Assembly (NCBI GenBank): GCA_019456285.1
Contig: VRUE01000013.1
Coordinates: 1-37,485, forward strand
Direction of reading: 5' to 3'
DNA: 37,485 bases
DNA from: Solirubrobacterales bacterium
GTDB lineage: Bacteria; Actinomycetota; Thermoleophilia; Solirubrobacterales; 70-9
Within the stretch, counting starts at the first letter, position 1. Each line of letters begins with the position of its first letter. Of this stretch, positions 30,450 through 37,485 are shown piece after piece. The translations under genes and the position numbers were made by a program. The notes under the pieces were generated by a model, which saw only the letters and a list, made by a program, of their open reading frames with translations, searched no databases and had not been told where the DNA came from.

Positions 30450-30465
30450 CGGGTCTTTTGACCCG
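30450..30465. repeat. Small hairpin upstream of the flavoprotein gene
   Basis: CGGGTC-TTTT-GACCCG is a perfect 6-bp inverted repeat in the 223-base gap between two divergently read genes (28828-30369 on minus, 30593-32005 on plus). It could be an operator for either. The rest of the gap has no gene I recognise. Confidence 0.4.
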
Positions 30466-30592
30466 ATCCCGCCAGTGGACGGTTCAGGCGCCGGCCACGG
30501 CGGCTCCTGAATCCTTTTCCCGCCTCGCCCGCTCAGACCCTCCGACACGCGGGAACCCGAAACCCCAAACCCAGAGAACTGGAGCCATTGAG

Positions 30593-32005
30593 ATGGAACG
30601 AGAATTCGACGTCGTCGTCATCGGGGCCGGCCCGGCCGGAGAGATCCTGGCCGGCCGCCTCAGCGAGCGCGGCCGAAGGAGCGTCGCGATCGTGGAGCGG
30701 GAGCTGGTCGGAGGGGAGTGCTCCTTCTACGCGTGCATGCCCTCGAAGGCGCTGTTGCGCGCGGCCGAGGTCCTCGGCGAGGCCGCCCGCGTCCCCGGCG
30801 CCGCCGAGGCGGTGAGCGGCGAGCTTGACGTGGAGGCGGTGCTGAAGCGCCGCGACGGGATCGTCAACGGCCTCAACGACGACAACCAGGTCCCCTGGCT
30901 CCAGGCGCGCGACATCGAGCTCGTCCGCGGCCACGCCCGGCTCGAGGGCGAGCGACGGGTGCGCGTCGGCGAGGACGTGCTGATTGCCCGCGAGGCGGTC
31001 GTGATCGCCGTCGGCACCGGCGCCCTCGTCCCGCCGATCCCCGGCCTCGCCGAGGCCGGCGCCTGGTCGAACCGGGAGATCACGACTGCGAGCGAGGTTC
31101 CCGAGCGCCTGATCGTGCTGGGCGGGGGAGTCGTCGGGGCGGAGATGGCACAGGCCTGGTCCTCCCTGGGCTCCGAGGTCACCGTGATCGAGGCGCTGGA
31201 CCAGCTCCTGCCGCGCGAGGAGCCGTTCGCGGGCGAACAGCTCCGCCAGGCGCTGGAGCGCCGCGGGATCGAGGTGCGCACGGGTGTGCGCGCGGTCGAG
31301 GTGAGCCACGAGGGCGACGAGATCGTCGTCGCCCTGGAAGACGGCGCGACGGTGGCCGGAAGCCACCTGCTGGTCGCCGTCGGCCGCAAGCCGCTGACGA
31401 TCGACCTCGGCCTGGACACCGTCGGCCTGGAGCCCGGCCGCTACCTCGAGGTCGACGACCAGCTCCGGGTTCCAGGGCACGACTGGCTTTACGCGGTCGG
31501 CGACGTCAACGGGCGCTCCCTGCTGACTCACTCGGGCAAGTACCAGGCCCGAATCGCCGCCGACCGCATCCTCGGCGCCGACGTGGCCGCCACCACGGAC
31601 GGACCGACCGCACCGCGGGTCATCTTCACCGACCCCCAGATCGCCGCCGTCGGGCACACCCTCGAGGCCGCGCTCGAGGCCGGGATCGCCGCCGAGGCGA
31701 TCGACCTCCCGACCTCCGGCACCGCCGGCGCCAGCTTCCATGGCCGCGGTGCGCCGGGCACGACGCGGTTCGTCGTCGACACGGAGCGCGACGTGCTCGT
31801 CGGCGTGACATTCGTCGGCCCCGAGGTCGCGGACCTGCTGCACGCGGCGACGATCGCGATCGTCGCCGCGGTGCCGATCGCGACGCTCGTGCACGCCGTG
31901 GCGCCGTTCCCCACCCGCAGCGAGCTGTGGCTGAAGTTCATCGAGGCCTACGAGCAGAAGCGGCTCGTGCCGACAAGCGACTCAAAGCCGATCGCGGCGG
32001 CGTGA
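30593..32005 (+). CDS. Lpd/MerA-like FAD disulfide oxidoreductase
   Basis: 470 residues from ATG 30593 with GGAG eight bases upstream. The FAD site is VVVIGAGPAGEILAG, the redox-active disulfide GGECSFYACMPSK (CX4C, residues about 40-52), the NAD(P) site IVLGGGVVGAEMAQAW and the second FAD motif LYAVGDVNGRSLLTHSGKYQ. The dimer interface normally supplies a catalytic His in HxHPTxSE. Here the segment reads VAPFPTRSELW, with Phe in place of His while the Glu is kept. It is therefore related to lipoamide dehydrogenase and mercuric reductase but probably differs in substrate. It appears monocistronic. Confidence 0.88.
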   Translation: MEREFDVVVIGAGPAGEILAGRLSERGRRSVAIVERELVGGECSFYACMPSKALLRAAEVLGEAARVPGAAEAVSGELDVEAVLKRRDGIVNGLNDDNQVPWLQARDIELVRGHARLEGERRVRVGEDVLIAREAVVIAVGTGALVPPIPGLAEAGAWSNREITTASEVPERLIVLGGGVVGAEMAQAWSSLGSEVTVIEALDQLLPREEPFAGEQLRQALERRGIEVRTGVRAVEVSHEGDEIVVALEDGATVAGSHLLVAVGRKPLTIDLGLDTVGLEPGRYLEVDDQLRVPGHDWLYAVGDVNGRSLLTHSGKYQARIAADRILGADVAATTDGPTAPRVIFTDPQIAAVGHTLEAALEAGIAAEAIDLPTSGTAGASFHGRGAPGTTRFVVDTERDVLVGVTFVGPEVADLLHAATIAIVAAVPIATLVHAVAPFPTRSELWLKFIEAYEQKRLVPTSDSKPIAAA

Positions 32006-32041
32006 GGCGGGGTCGTCATCCGGCGAGATCAGGAGCGAGCA

Positions 32042-32179
32042 ATGAGAGCGATCTGGAGCGGACGAGTGCTGGCTGAGAGCGACGAGGCGATCCCTAATAG
32101 CTTCGGCTTTCTCCGGCCGGGGACTTCGCTGGACCCGGGAGATCTGAACCCTCAGGTATTTCTACACGCGATCCGATAG
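32042..32179 (+). pseudogene. DUF427 gene stump
   Basis: An ATG at 32042 opens MRAIWSGRVLAESDEAI, a close fit to the N-terminus of DUF427 proteins (MxAxWxGxVLAESDxT), and AGGAGCG precedes it. After Ile17 the sequence (PNSFGFLRPGTS...) no longer fits and stops at 32179, whereas the family is about 90-120 residues long. The gene is cut at about 32092, shortly before the GAF/GGDEF gene begins at 32187. This marks a deletion or insertion junction. Confidence 0.6.
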
Positions 32180-32186
32180 ATACCGA

Positions 32187-33188
32187 ATGAAGAGCAGTGA
32201 GGCCAAGGCGCTGATCCGCCTCGGCCATCCCCGTTTCCGCAACTTCTCGGACGCAGCCGAATCCACGCTCAACGCCCTGGCCGACGTCATCCCCGGCGTC
32301 ATCGTCCTGAGCCAGTTGGAGCCCGAGGAGCAAGGCTGCCGCGTAATCGACGTCCGGGGCGCCGGCATGAACGGCACCCACAAGGGCACGGTCCTGCCCC
32401 TGGGAGCCCCCGTGGGCGCCGATTACCCGCCCCCGGGCGACGCCCACGAACCCCTTCCAGACAGCGGGCTCGATTGGGACTACCTTCAGTCGCTGGGTGC
32501 TCGAGCGTGCCTGGAAATGCCGCTCGAGATGAGCGACGGTAGGATCGTCGGAATCCTCTCCGCCCTGGACTCGCGCGGCGACGTCTACGGCTGCGATCAC
32601 GTGGCGATGCTGGGTGTTGCCGCGCGGCTGCTGAGCTACGAATGGGAGAGCGTCGAGCGCCGGGCTGAGCTCCAACGGCTTCGGAGACGCTCTGCCGTGA
32701 GCACCACCGTCGACCTGGAGACCGGCCTTCCCAACCGCGACGGCTTCCTCGATCTGCTGGACCACGAGTGGAGGCTGGCGAACCGGGGGACGGTGGAATC
32801 GGTCCTCGTGGTCTTTCGGATGGGCGCAGATCCCGTCCAAGCCCTCGATGGCGACGCGATGAGCAAGCTGGCCGTGAAGATCGCTGCCGACGTGCTGGAG
32901 GGGAACGCCAGGGCGACGGATCGCGTCGGCCGTGTCGGCGAGGCAACCGTCGCCGCGATCCTGGTCGGCTGCCGCACGGAGCACGTGCCCAACTTCGTTG
33001 GGCGCTTCCAGGCGGCCCTGCGGCGCGTGACCGAGGGGCGAGGCCCTCGGATCGAGCTCTCGCACGGCGTTCACGCACTGGCCGGGACGCCGTCTCCCGA
33101 AGCGGTGCTCAAGCTCACAGAAGCCGCTGCCGAAGCGTCCGGGCAGCACCAGCAGAGCCACGCTGCTCACCAGGAGTTGAGCAGATGA
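32187..33188 (+). CDS. GAF plus degenerate GGDEF protein
   Basis: 333 residues. Residues about 20-155 form a GAF-like sensor (LNALADVIPGVIVLSQLEP, ARACLEMPLEMSDGRIVGIL, DHVAMLGVAARLL). Residues about 170-315 follow the diguanylate-cyclase pattern (DLETGLPNRDGFLDLLDHEW, VVFRMGAD). The signature loop is GRVGEATVAAILVG instead of R(x)GGDEF, so cyclase activity is unlikely. It could serve as a receptor or regulatory partner. The stop overlaps the start of the MshEN protein, which is itself of a c-di-GMP receptor family. Confidence 0.8.
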   Translation: MKSSEAKALIRLGHPRFRNFSDAAESTLNALADVIPGVIVLSQLEPEEQGCRVIDVRGAGMNGTHKGTVLPLGAPVGADYPPPGDAHEPLPDSGLDWDYLQSLGARACLEMPLEMSDGRIVGILSALDSRGDVYGCDHVAMLGVAARLLSYEWESVERRAELQRLRRRSAVSTTVDLETGLPNRDGFLDLLDHEWRLANRGTVESVLVVFRMGADPVQALDGDAMSKLAVKIAADVLEGNARATDRVGRVGEATVAAILVGCRTEHVPNFVGRFQAALRRVTEGRGPRIELSHGVHALAGTPSPEAVLKLTEAAAEASGQHQQSHAAHQELSR

Positions 33189-34354
33189 GCGATATCGCCG
33201 CCGCCAACCCGCGCTCCAGCGTGGCCAGGTTCGCCCCAAGCGCGACGGGGGTCACGTCCCCATCCGACCCCAACCGCCAAGGCGTCTTCCTGACCGACAT
33301 CATCCTCGAACTCGGCTTCGCCGATCGCGAAACCGTCAAGGGGGCCGTTGACGCAGCCCGCCAGTCCGCGACAACCCCCGAGCGCTACCTGCTCGACAAC
33401 GGCGCCATCGACGAACGGCAGCTCTCGCTCGCTCGCGCCGAGCGCAACGGCCTCGACCACGTCGACCTCGATCGGTTCGAGGTCGATCCGGAGGCGGCCG
33501 GCCTGATCGGCAAGGCCACCGCGGCCCGGTACACGGCGCTGCCGATCGCCTTCGCCACCGACGGAGCGCTGCTTGTCGCGATTCAGGATCCGTGCGACAT
33601 GCTGGGGATCAGCGACATCGAGGTGATGACGAGGACCGAGGTCCGGCCGGTGATAGCCACAGGGGCCCAGATCCAAGGCCTGATCGAGCGCCTCCCCGAG
33701 CAGGGGCGCGCGCCGGTGGCCGAGCGGCCGGAGCCACCCACCTCGACGCCGGAGCCGGAGCCGATGCCGACGCCGGAGCCGACGCCGACGCCGACGCCGA
33801 CCCCGGAGCCAATGCCTGAACCCGTGCCTGAGCCGTCCCCGGCCGAACCGAACCCGCCGCCCGCGCAGCCTGGCCCGCCGGCGGCGACCGCGCCGCCCGA
33901 GCCAGACCCGGCGACCGCGCCGCCCGGTCCATTTCCGGAGCGCAGCGGATCTGAACCGAACGGCGGCAACAACGTCGAGGTTGAACTCGGAGAGCTCTCG
34001 GCGACACTCGCGACGCTGCAGGATCGCATGCGTCACGCCGGAACCCTGGCGGAAACCGTCGAGCGTCGAATCGGCCAGCGCCAGGACCTCGACGCCCGCG
34101 CGCAGCAGGCAGCGACGGCGCTGGTCGACGAGCGCGCCGAGTTCGAGCGGGAGCGCCGGCGAAGCGTCGAGCGGGAGCGGGAGCGGGACGGCGAGATCAG
34201 CGCGGCGCGGGAGCAGATCACCGCGCTCGAGCAGCGCCTCTCCACGATGGTCACCGCCGCGGAGCTCGCGAACACGGCAGCCGAGAAGCTTGCCGAGCTG
34301 CAAAGTGTCCTCAAGGACGATCGGCACGCCACGGGCCGAGGGCAAAGCACGTAG
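33185..34354 (+). CDS. MshEN-domain protein with Pro-rich linker and coiled coil
   Basis: 389 residues from ATG 33185 (ATGA overlap). Residues about 35-160 match the GspE/MshE N-terminal fold, a known c-di-GMP-binding module in pilus and secretion ATPases (FLTDIILELGFADRETV, LLDNGAIDERQLSLARAE, LPIAFATDGALLVAIQDP, EVMTRTEVRPVIA). No ATPase follows. Instead comes a Pro/Glu/Thr repeat linker (about 175-255, TPEPTPTPTPTPEP) and a C-terminal coiled coil (about 265-375, ERERRRSVERERERDGEIS). It may be an adaptor carrying a nucleotide signal to an unknown partner. Confidence 0.8.
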   Translation: MSDIAAANPRSSVARFAPSATGVTSPSDPNRQGVFLTDIILELGFADRETVKGAVDAARQSATTPERYLLDNGAIDERQLSLARAERNGLDHVDLDRFEVDPEAAGLIGKATAARYTALPIAFATDGALLVAIQDPCDMLGISDIEVMTRTEVRPVIATGAQIQGLIERLPEQGRAPVAERPEPPTSTPEPEPMPTPEPTPTPTPTPEPMPEPVPEPSPAEPNPPPAQPGPPAATAPPEPDPATAPPGPFPERSGSEPNGGNNVEVELGELSATLATLQDRMRHAGTLAETVERRIGQRQDLDARAQQAATALVDERAEFERERRRSVERERERDGEISAAREQITALEQRLSTMVTAAELANTAAEKLAELQSVLKDDRHATGRGQST

Positions 34355-34406
34355 CGGCCTGATAGCAGTCCCACTCCCAGACCTCAGCTGCGCTCTGAAG
34401 TGGCGC

Positions 34407-34800
34407 TCACTGTTGGGTCGGTTGCCCATGCCGCACAGTGAACGGCTCGCGGCTCGCGGCGGATCCGGTCAGCTCGAGGTACAGCGCGTCCGGCGTTGGC
34501 GGTCCGAGGACGGTCACGTCCACCCCCGGGATTACCTGCTCGATGTCGGAGTCCTGGCCGGCGTGCAGGGCAGCGCGCGCGGGCCCGGATCCAGGTGCTC
34601 GGCCGGGATCCGTATCTGCTCGGTCAGCACGCGGCCCTCGACACGGACGGACGGATCCTGGGCGACGACCCTCAGCGATGCCTGCTGCGCGACCGGCTGA
34701 GTCTCGCCGCCTCCCGAAAGGCACAATGCGATGCCGCGTGACTCCTCTGTTCCGTCCTCAAAGACCAATGCAGCTTCCCCAGATTCAGAGAGCGAACTAG
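34407..34800 (-). pseudogene. Debris of two or more minus-strand genes
   Basis: The 482-base gap 34355-34836 holds no intact gene. On the minus strand one frame reads ESRGIALCLSGGG, the start motif of patatin-like lipases, then jumps to VAQQASLRVVAQDPSVRVEG and TEQIRIPAEHLDPGPR. A second frame then continues as SDIEQVIPGVDVTVLGPPTP. Each piece looks protein-like but they do not form one family, so frameshifts and deletions have probably fused remnants. The identities are tentative. Confidence 0.4.
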
Positions 34801-34897
34801 TCGCAACAAGTTTGAACGTAACGAACGCCTGGCTGCATTGCAAGCGACGCCTGTCGCCGCCGCCCCAATAAGGACCTATCCTGTCGCCGGTAGCACT

Positions 34898-34926
34898 ATG
34901 TCCATGTCCAATGTCCATGGTAGTAT
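34898..34926 (+). promoter_or_regulatory. Toxin-antitoxin promoter with tandem repeats
   Basis: Three ATGTCCA units begin at 34898, 34904 and 34911; the last runs into the palindrome CCATGG (34915-34920). TAGTAT (34921-34926) follows as a -10, ten bases before the antitoxin ATG at 34937, so the mRNA is probably leaderless. Repeats over the promoter are usual for autoregulation by Phd/VapB-type antitoxins. Confidence 0.6.
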
Positions 34927-34936
34927 CGGTCAGGCC

Positions 34937-35176
34937 ATGCGGAAGATCGCCGCCGGAGAGTTCAAGCAGACCTGCCTGCGCCTGCTCGACGAGGTCGGCG
35001 TCTCCGGCGAGCCGATCCTGATCACCAAGCGTGGCAGGCCCGTCGCTCAGCTCACGCCGGTGAGGCCCGAGCGGCCGGACGACTGGCTTGGGGCGATGCG
35101 CGGCCGGGGCGAGATCCGGGGGGACCTCGTGGCGCCGGCGGCCGACCCCGGCGAGTGGGAGGCCCTGCGTGAATGA
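34937..35176 (+). CDS. Phd/YefM-type antitoxin
   Basis: 79 residues from ATG 34937 (MRKIAAGEFKQTCLRLLDEV). The domain order is the Phd/YefM DNA-binding fold (EPILITKRGRPVAQLTPV) and then a C-terminal toxin-binding tail (GEIRGDLVAPAADPGEWEAL). In-frame ATGs at 34898 and nearby fall in the promoter repeats and are not used. The stop overlaps the toxin ATG. Confidence 0.88.
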   Translation: MRKIAAGEFKQTCLRLLDEVGVSGEPILITKRGRPVAQLTPVRPERPDDWLGAMRGRGEIRGDLVAPAADPGEWEALRE

Positions 35177-35565
35177 AGCTGCTGCTCGACACGCACGCCT
35201 GGCTCTGGCGCCTCCTCGCCCCGGAGCGGATCTCGGCTGACGCCGAGGGCGCGATCGCGAACCGCGACAGCGAGCTGTTCCTCTCGCCGGTCTCAACCTG
35301 GGAGACGTTGGTCCTCGCCCGCAAGGGGCGGCTGTCCCTGGCGCCGTCTCCCGGCGAGTGGGTTCTCGATGCCCTGCGGCGGTCCGCCCCGACCGCGGTC
35401 CCCCTCACCCACGGCATCGCCCTGCGCAGCGAGACGCTCGCGGGGTTCGAGTCGGAAGACCCGGCGGACCGGTTCCTGGTCGCCACCGCCCTGGAGCACG
35501 ACCTCACCCTGGTCACCGCGGATGGCGCCATGCACGCCTTCCCGCCGGTCGCAACGCTCTGGTAG
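35173..35565 (+). CDS. PIN-domain toxin (VapC type)
   Basis: 130 residues. The acidic PIN residues are Asp6 in LLLDTHAWLW, Glu in SPVSTWETLVLARKG (about 44), Asp in EDPADRFLVATAL (about 98) and Asp in LVTADGAMHAF (about 116). This is a metal-dependent ribonuclease inhibited by the upstream antitoxin. The pair sits beside gene debris, as mobile stabilisation modules often do. Confidence 0.92.
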   Translation: MKLLLDTHAWLWRLLAPERISADAEGAIANRDSELFLSPVSTWETLVLARKGRLSLAPSPGEWVLDALRRSAPTAVPLTHGIALRSETLAGFESEDPADRFLVATALEHDLTLVTADGAMHAFPPVATLW

Positions 35566-35587
35566 CGCCCGGGGAACCACGCGATCT

Positions 35588-37291
35588 CTACGCCGCATAC
35601 AGCGCCTCGATCTCCGCGGCGTACTTCTCGCCGATCGGCTTGCGCTTCAGCTTCAGGGTCGGGGTCAACTCCTCGCCGCCCGGCTCCCACTCGCCCTCGA
35701 TCAGCCTGAACTTCTTGACCTGTTCGGCCCGCGAGAGGGCGGCGTTGCCCTCCTCGACCCCGGCCGCCACGGCCTCGCGGACCGCCTCCTGGCGCGCCAT
35801 CGCCGCCGGCGAGGCGTCCTCCAGCCCGTGCTCGGCGGCGAAGGCGCCGCAGGCGTCGGGGTCGAGGGTGATCAACGCGACGTTGTAGGGGCGGCGGTCG
35901 CCGATCGCGACCACCTGGGCAACGAGCGGGCAGGCGGCCTTGACCTTCGCCTCGATGTTGGCCGGCGACATGTTCTTGCCGGTGGCGTTGATGATCAGCT
36001 CCTTCTTGCGGTCGACGATCTTCAGGTAGCCCTCCTCGTCGATCTCGCCGACGTCGCCGGTCGCCAGCCAGCCGTCCTCGCTCAGCGTCTCGGCCGTCTT
36101 CTCGGGCATGTTGCGGTACCCCTTCATGACCATCGGGCCGCGCACCAGCAGCTCGCCGTCCTCGGCCAGCTTCAGCTCGACGCCCGGCAGCGGCAGTCCC
36201 ACGGTGCCGACGCGGACCCGCCCCGGTGGGTTGACGGTGGCTACCACGGTGGTCTCGGACATTCCCCACAGCTCGCAGATCTCGATGCCGAGCGCGGCGA
36301 AATAGTGGATCACCTCGGGCGGGGTCGGCGCCGCGCCGACCCCGAACCACTCGCACTCCTCGAGGCCGAGGTTCGAGCGGATCGCGGCCTTCTGCTCCTC
36401 GGAAAGGGCCTCGGGGTCGGCGATTCCCTGCGCTTCCAGCGCCGCCTTCAGCTTCTCCCAGATCCGCGGCACGCCACCCCAGACGGTCGGCTTGACCTCG
36501 ATCGTGTAGGCGACCACCTGGCGCGGGTCGGGGCAGCAGTGGACGGCGTGACCGTAGACCATCGAGCCGTAGAGCTGGAGGATGCGGTCGGCCGCGTGAG
36601 CGGTGGGGAGGAAGGAGACCGACCGTCCCCCCGGGGTGAAGTCGATGACCTCGAGCAGCGCCCGGGCATCGGACATCACGTTCGCGTGCGTCAGCTGGAC
36701 CCCCTTCGGCGGCCCGGTGGTGCCCGAGGTGTAGATCAGGCAGAGCACGTCGTCGGACTCGACCGAGCGCCAGGCGGCGTCGAAGTCGAAGGAACCCGAG
36801 CCGAGCGCCTCGAACTCCTCGAGCGAGATCGCACCCTCCCGCGCCTCGCCGACCACGATGATCTGCTCGAGCGTGTCGACCCGCTCGCGGACCTCGAGCA
36901 GCTTGTCGAGGAGCTGCGGCTCGGTGACGACGACACGGCTGGCGGCGTCGCCGACCACGTACTCGATCTGCTCGACCGAGGAGGTGTTGTAGATCGAGAA
37001 GCAGGTGGCGCCTACGTGCATCGCGGCGGCGTCGCAGAGGTGCAGCGCCGGGCGGTTGACGAGCATGAAGCCGACCGTGTCGCCGCGGCCGACCCCCAGC
37101 GCCGCGAAGGCGGCGGCGCGGCGGCGCACCGTGGCGGCGAACTCGGCCCAGCTGCACTCGAAGTCGGTGTCCTTGAGCCGCAGCGCCGGCCGCTCGGCGT
37201 ACTCCGCTGCGGTCGTCTGGAACGCCTCGCAGAGCGTCGCCGTCTCCAGCGCCTTCGGGCGTGCCTGCGTGGCTGCGGTTGCCGACCCCAT
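35588..37291 (-). CDS. Long-chain acyl-CoA synthetase (AMP-binding)
   Basis: 567 residues from ATG 37291. Adenylate-forming motifs are the P-loop-like YTSGTTGPPKGVQLTH, the A5 motif ELWGMSETT, WLATGDVGEIDEEGYLKIVD and the hinge DRKKELIINATGKNMSP with the late PTLKLKRKPIGEKY Lys region. The long insert before VGAAPTPPEVIHYF and the GKNMSP end resemble bacterial FadD15-type enzymes. It activates fatty acids with ATP and CoA. It stands alone; 37292-37408 shows no gene. Confidence 0.93.
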   Translation of the reverse strand: MGSATAATQARPKALETATLCEAFQTTAAEYAERPALRLKDTDFECSWAEFAATVRRRAAAFAALGVGRGDTVGFMLVNRPALHLCDAAAMHVGATCFSIYNTSSVEQIEYVVGDAASRVVVTEPQLLDKLLEVRERVDTLEQIIVVGEAREGAISLEEFEALGSGSFDFDAAWRSVESDDVLCLIYTSGTTGPPKGVQLTHANVMSDARALLEVIDFTPGGRSVSFLPTAHAADRILQLYGSMVYGHAVHCCPDPRQVVAYTIEVKPTVWGGVPRIWEKLKAALEAQGIADPEALSEEQKAAIRSNLGLEECEWFGVGAAPTPPEVIHYFAALGIEICELWGMSETTVVATVNPPGRVRVGTVGLPLPGVELKLAEDGELLVRGPMVMKGYRNMPEKTAETLSEDGWLATGDVGEIDEEGYLKIVDRKKELIINATGKNMSPANIEAKVKAACPLVAQVVAIGDRRPYNVALITLDPDACGAFAAEHGLEDASPAAMARQEAVREAVAAGVEEGNAALSRAEQVKKFRLIEGEWEPGGEELTPTLKLKRKPIGEKYAAEIEALYAA

Positions 37292-37408
37292 TCCTCCTCA
37301 ACCTCCCTTTTCAGATAATCGGCACTGACTGATACCAGCCGGATGCCGCCGCCGCAAGACCCGGGGGCAAGGCCAACCCCTATGTCGGCGAGCTGACCGG
37401 GATGCCGA

Positions 37409-37485
37409 TCAGCCGATTCCGAATACCCGCTGCGCGTTTCCGGCCAGGTAGAGCTGCTCGCTCTCCTCGTCCAGCTCAAGCGCGG
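37409..37485 (-). CDS. C-terminal end of a probable amidohydrolase, partial
   Basis: The 25 codons before a TGA at 37411-37409 read ALELDEESEQLYLAGNAQRV then FGIG. The LDEExxxxxLxGNAxRxFG ending is the usual C-terminus of metal-dependent amidohydrolase-2 family enzymes. The rest of the gene lies beyond the window edge. The call rests on this tail only. Confidence 0.55.
   Translation of the reverse strand, partial: ALELDEESEQLYLAGNAQRVFGIG

Noticed and set aside
33760-33830. The Pro-Thr-Glu repeat DNA as a mobile or regulatory repeat
   Set aside because: It is in-frame coding for a flexible linker, a common feature in such proteins.

Overview
The window is about 70% GC by eye and is packed with GTG/TTG starts and 4-bp start/stop overlaps. 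It carries gene families typical of high-GC Actinobacteria, probably class Thermoleophilia (Solirubrobacterales-like): an exported LPGNRLKP-repeat protein, a DUF6457 protein, CRTAC1/UnbV and MshEN proteins. This taxonomic call is inference from protein style; no rRNA or tRNA gene was seen.

Layout. (1) 1-1765, minus strand: two secreted DUF4430 proteins behind a clear cobalamin riboswitch. (2) 1895-5854, plus strand: an exported repeat protein, a trypsin-like protease, and a three-gene ABC exporter whose promoter spacer is a CsoR/CstR-type palindrome. (3) 5869-12955: a redox/copper-type island (thiol redox protein, CcdA, membrane redoxin, two-component system, cupredoxin, small membrane proteins, Lgt-like protein). 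It is bounded by scrambled direct repeats of a TPR gene and of the preceding permease gene's 3' end. All four transcription units in the island carry the same CTTCAC-N5-CTTCAC direct-repeat box about 10 bp upstream of a GATCCT-like -10. This suggests a self-contained regulon of the island's own OmpR-type regulator. (4) 12956-24123, minus strand: what looks like one long molybdoenzyme operon. It reads catalytic subunit, four-cluster ferredoxin, NrfD anchor, TorD chaperone, HdrA/MvhD-like iron-sulfur protein, (Acr3), TatA, TatC, MoaD-MoaE fusion, MoaC, MogA. It therefore holds an enzyme, its chaperone, export genes and late cofactor-synthesis genes together. An Acr3-type arsenite permease gene interrupts it and is flanked by 280-bp direct repeats of the upstream gene's 3' end. 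A LysR regulator (24245-25177) lies upstream of the catalytic gene on the same strand.

(5) 25239-30369, minus strand: DUF6457 protein, LolD/MacB-type ATPase and FtsX-type permease, and an FG-GAP/UnbV surface protein. (6) 30593-34354, plus strand: a Lpd/MerA-like flavoprotein, a DUF427 gene stump, and a degenerate-GGDEF/MshEN signalling pair. (7) 34355-37485: gene debris, a VapBC-type toxin-antitoxin pair, a long-chain acyl-CoA synthetase, and the last codons of a probable amidohydrolase.

The most unusual signals are the CTTCAC regulon, the repeated pattern of cargo flanked by direct repeats of a neighbouring gene end, and the all-in-one molybdoenzyme operon. The catalytic subunit of that operon has lost one FS0 cysteine. 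Family assignments come from motif reading alone; no database search was possible.
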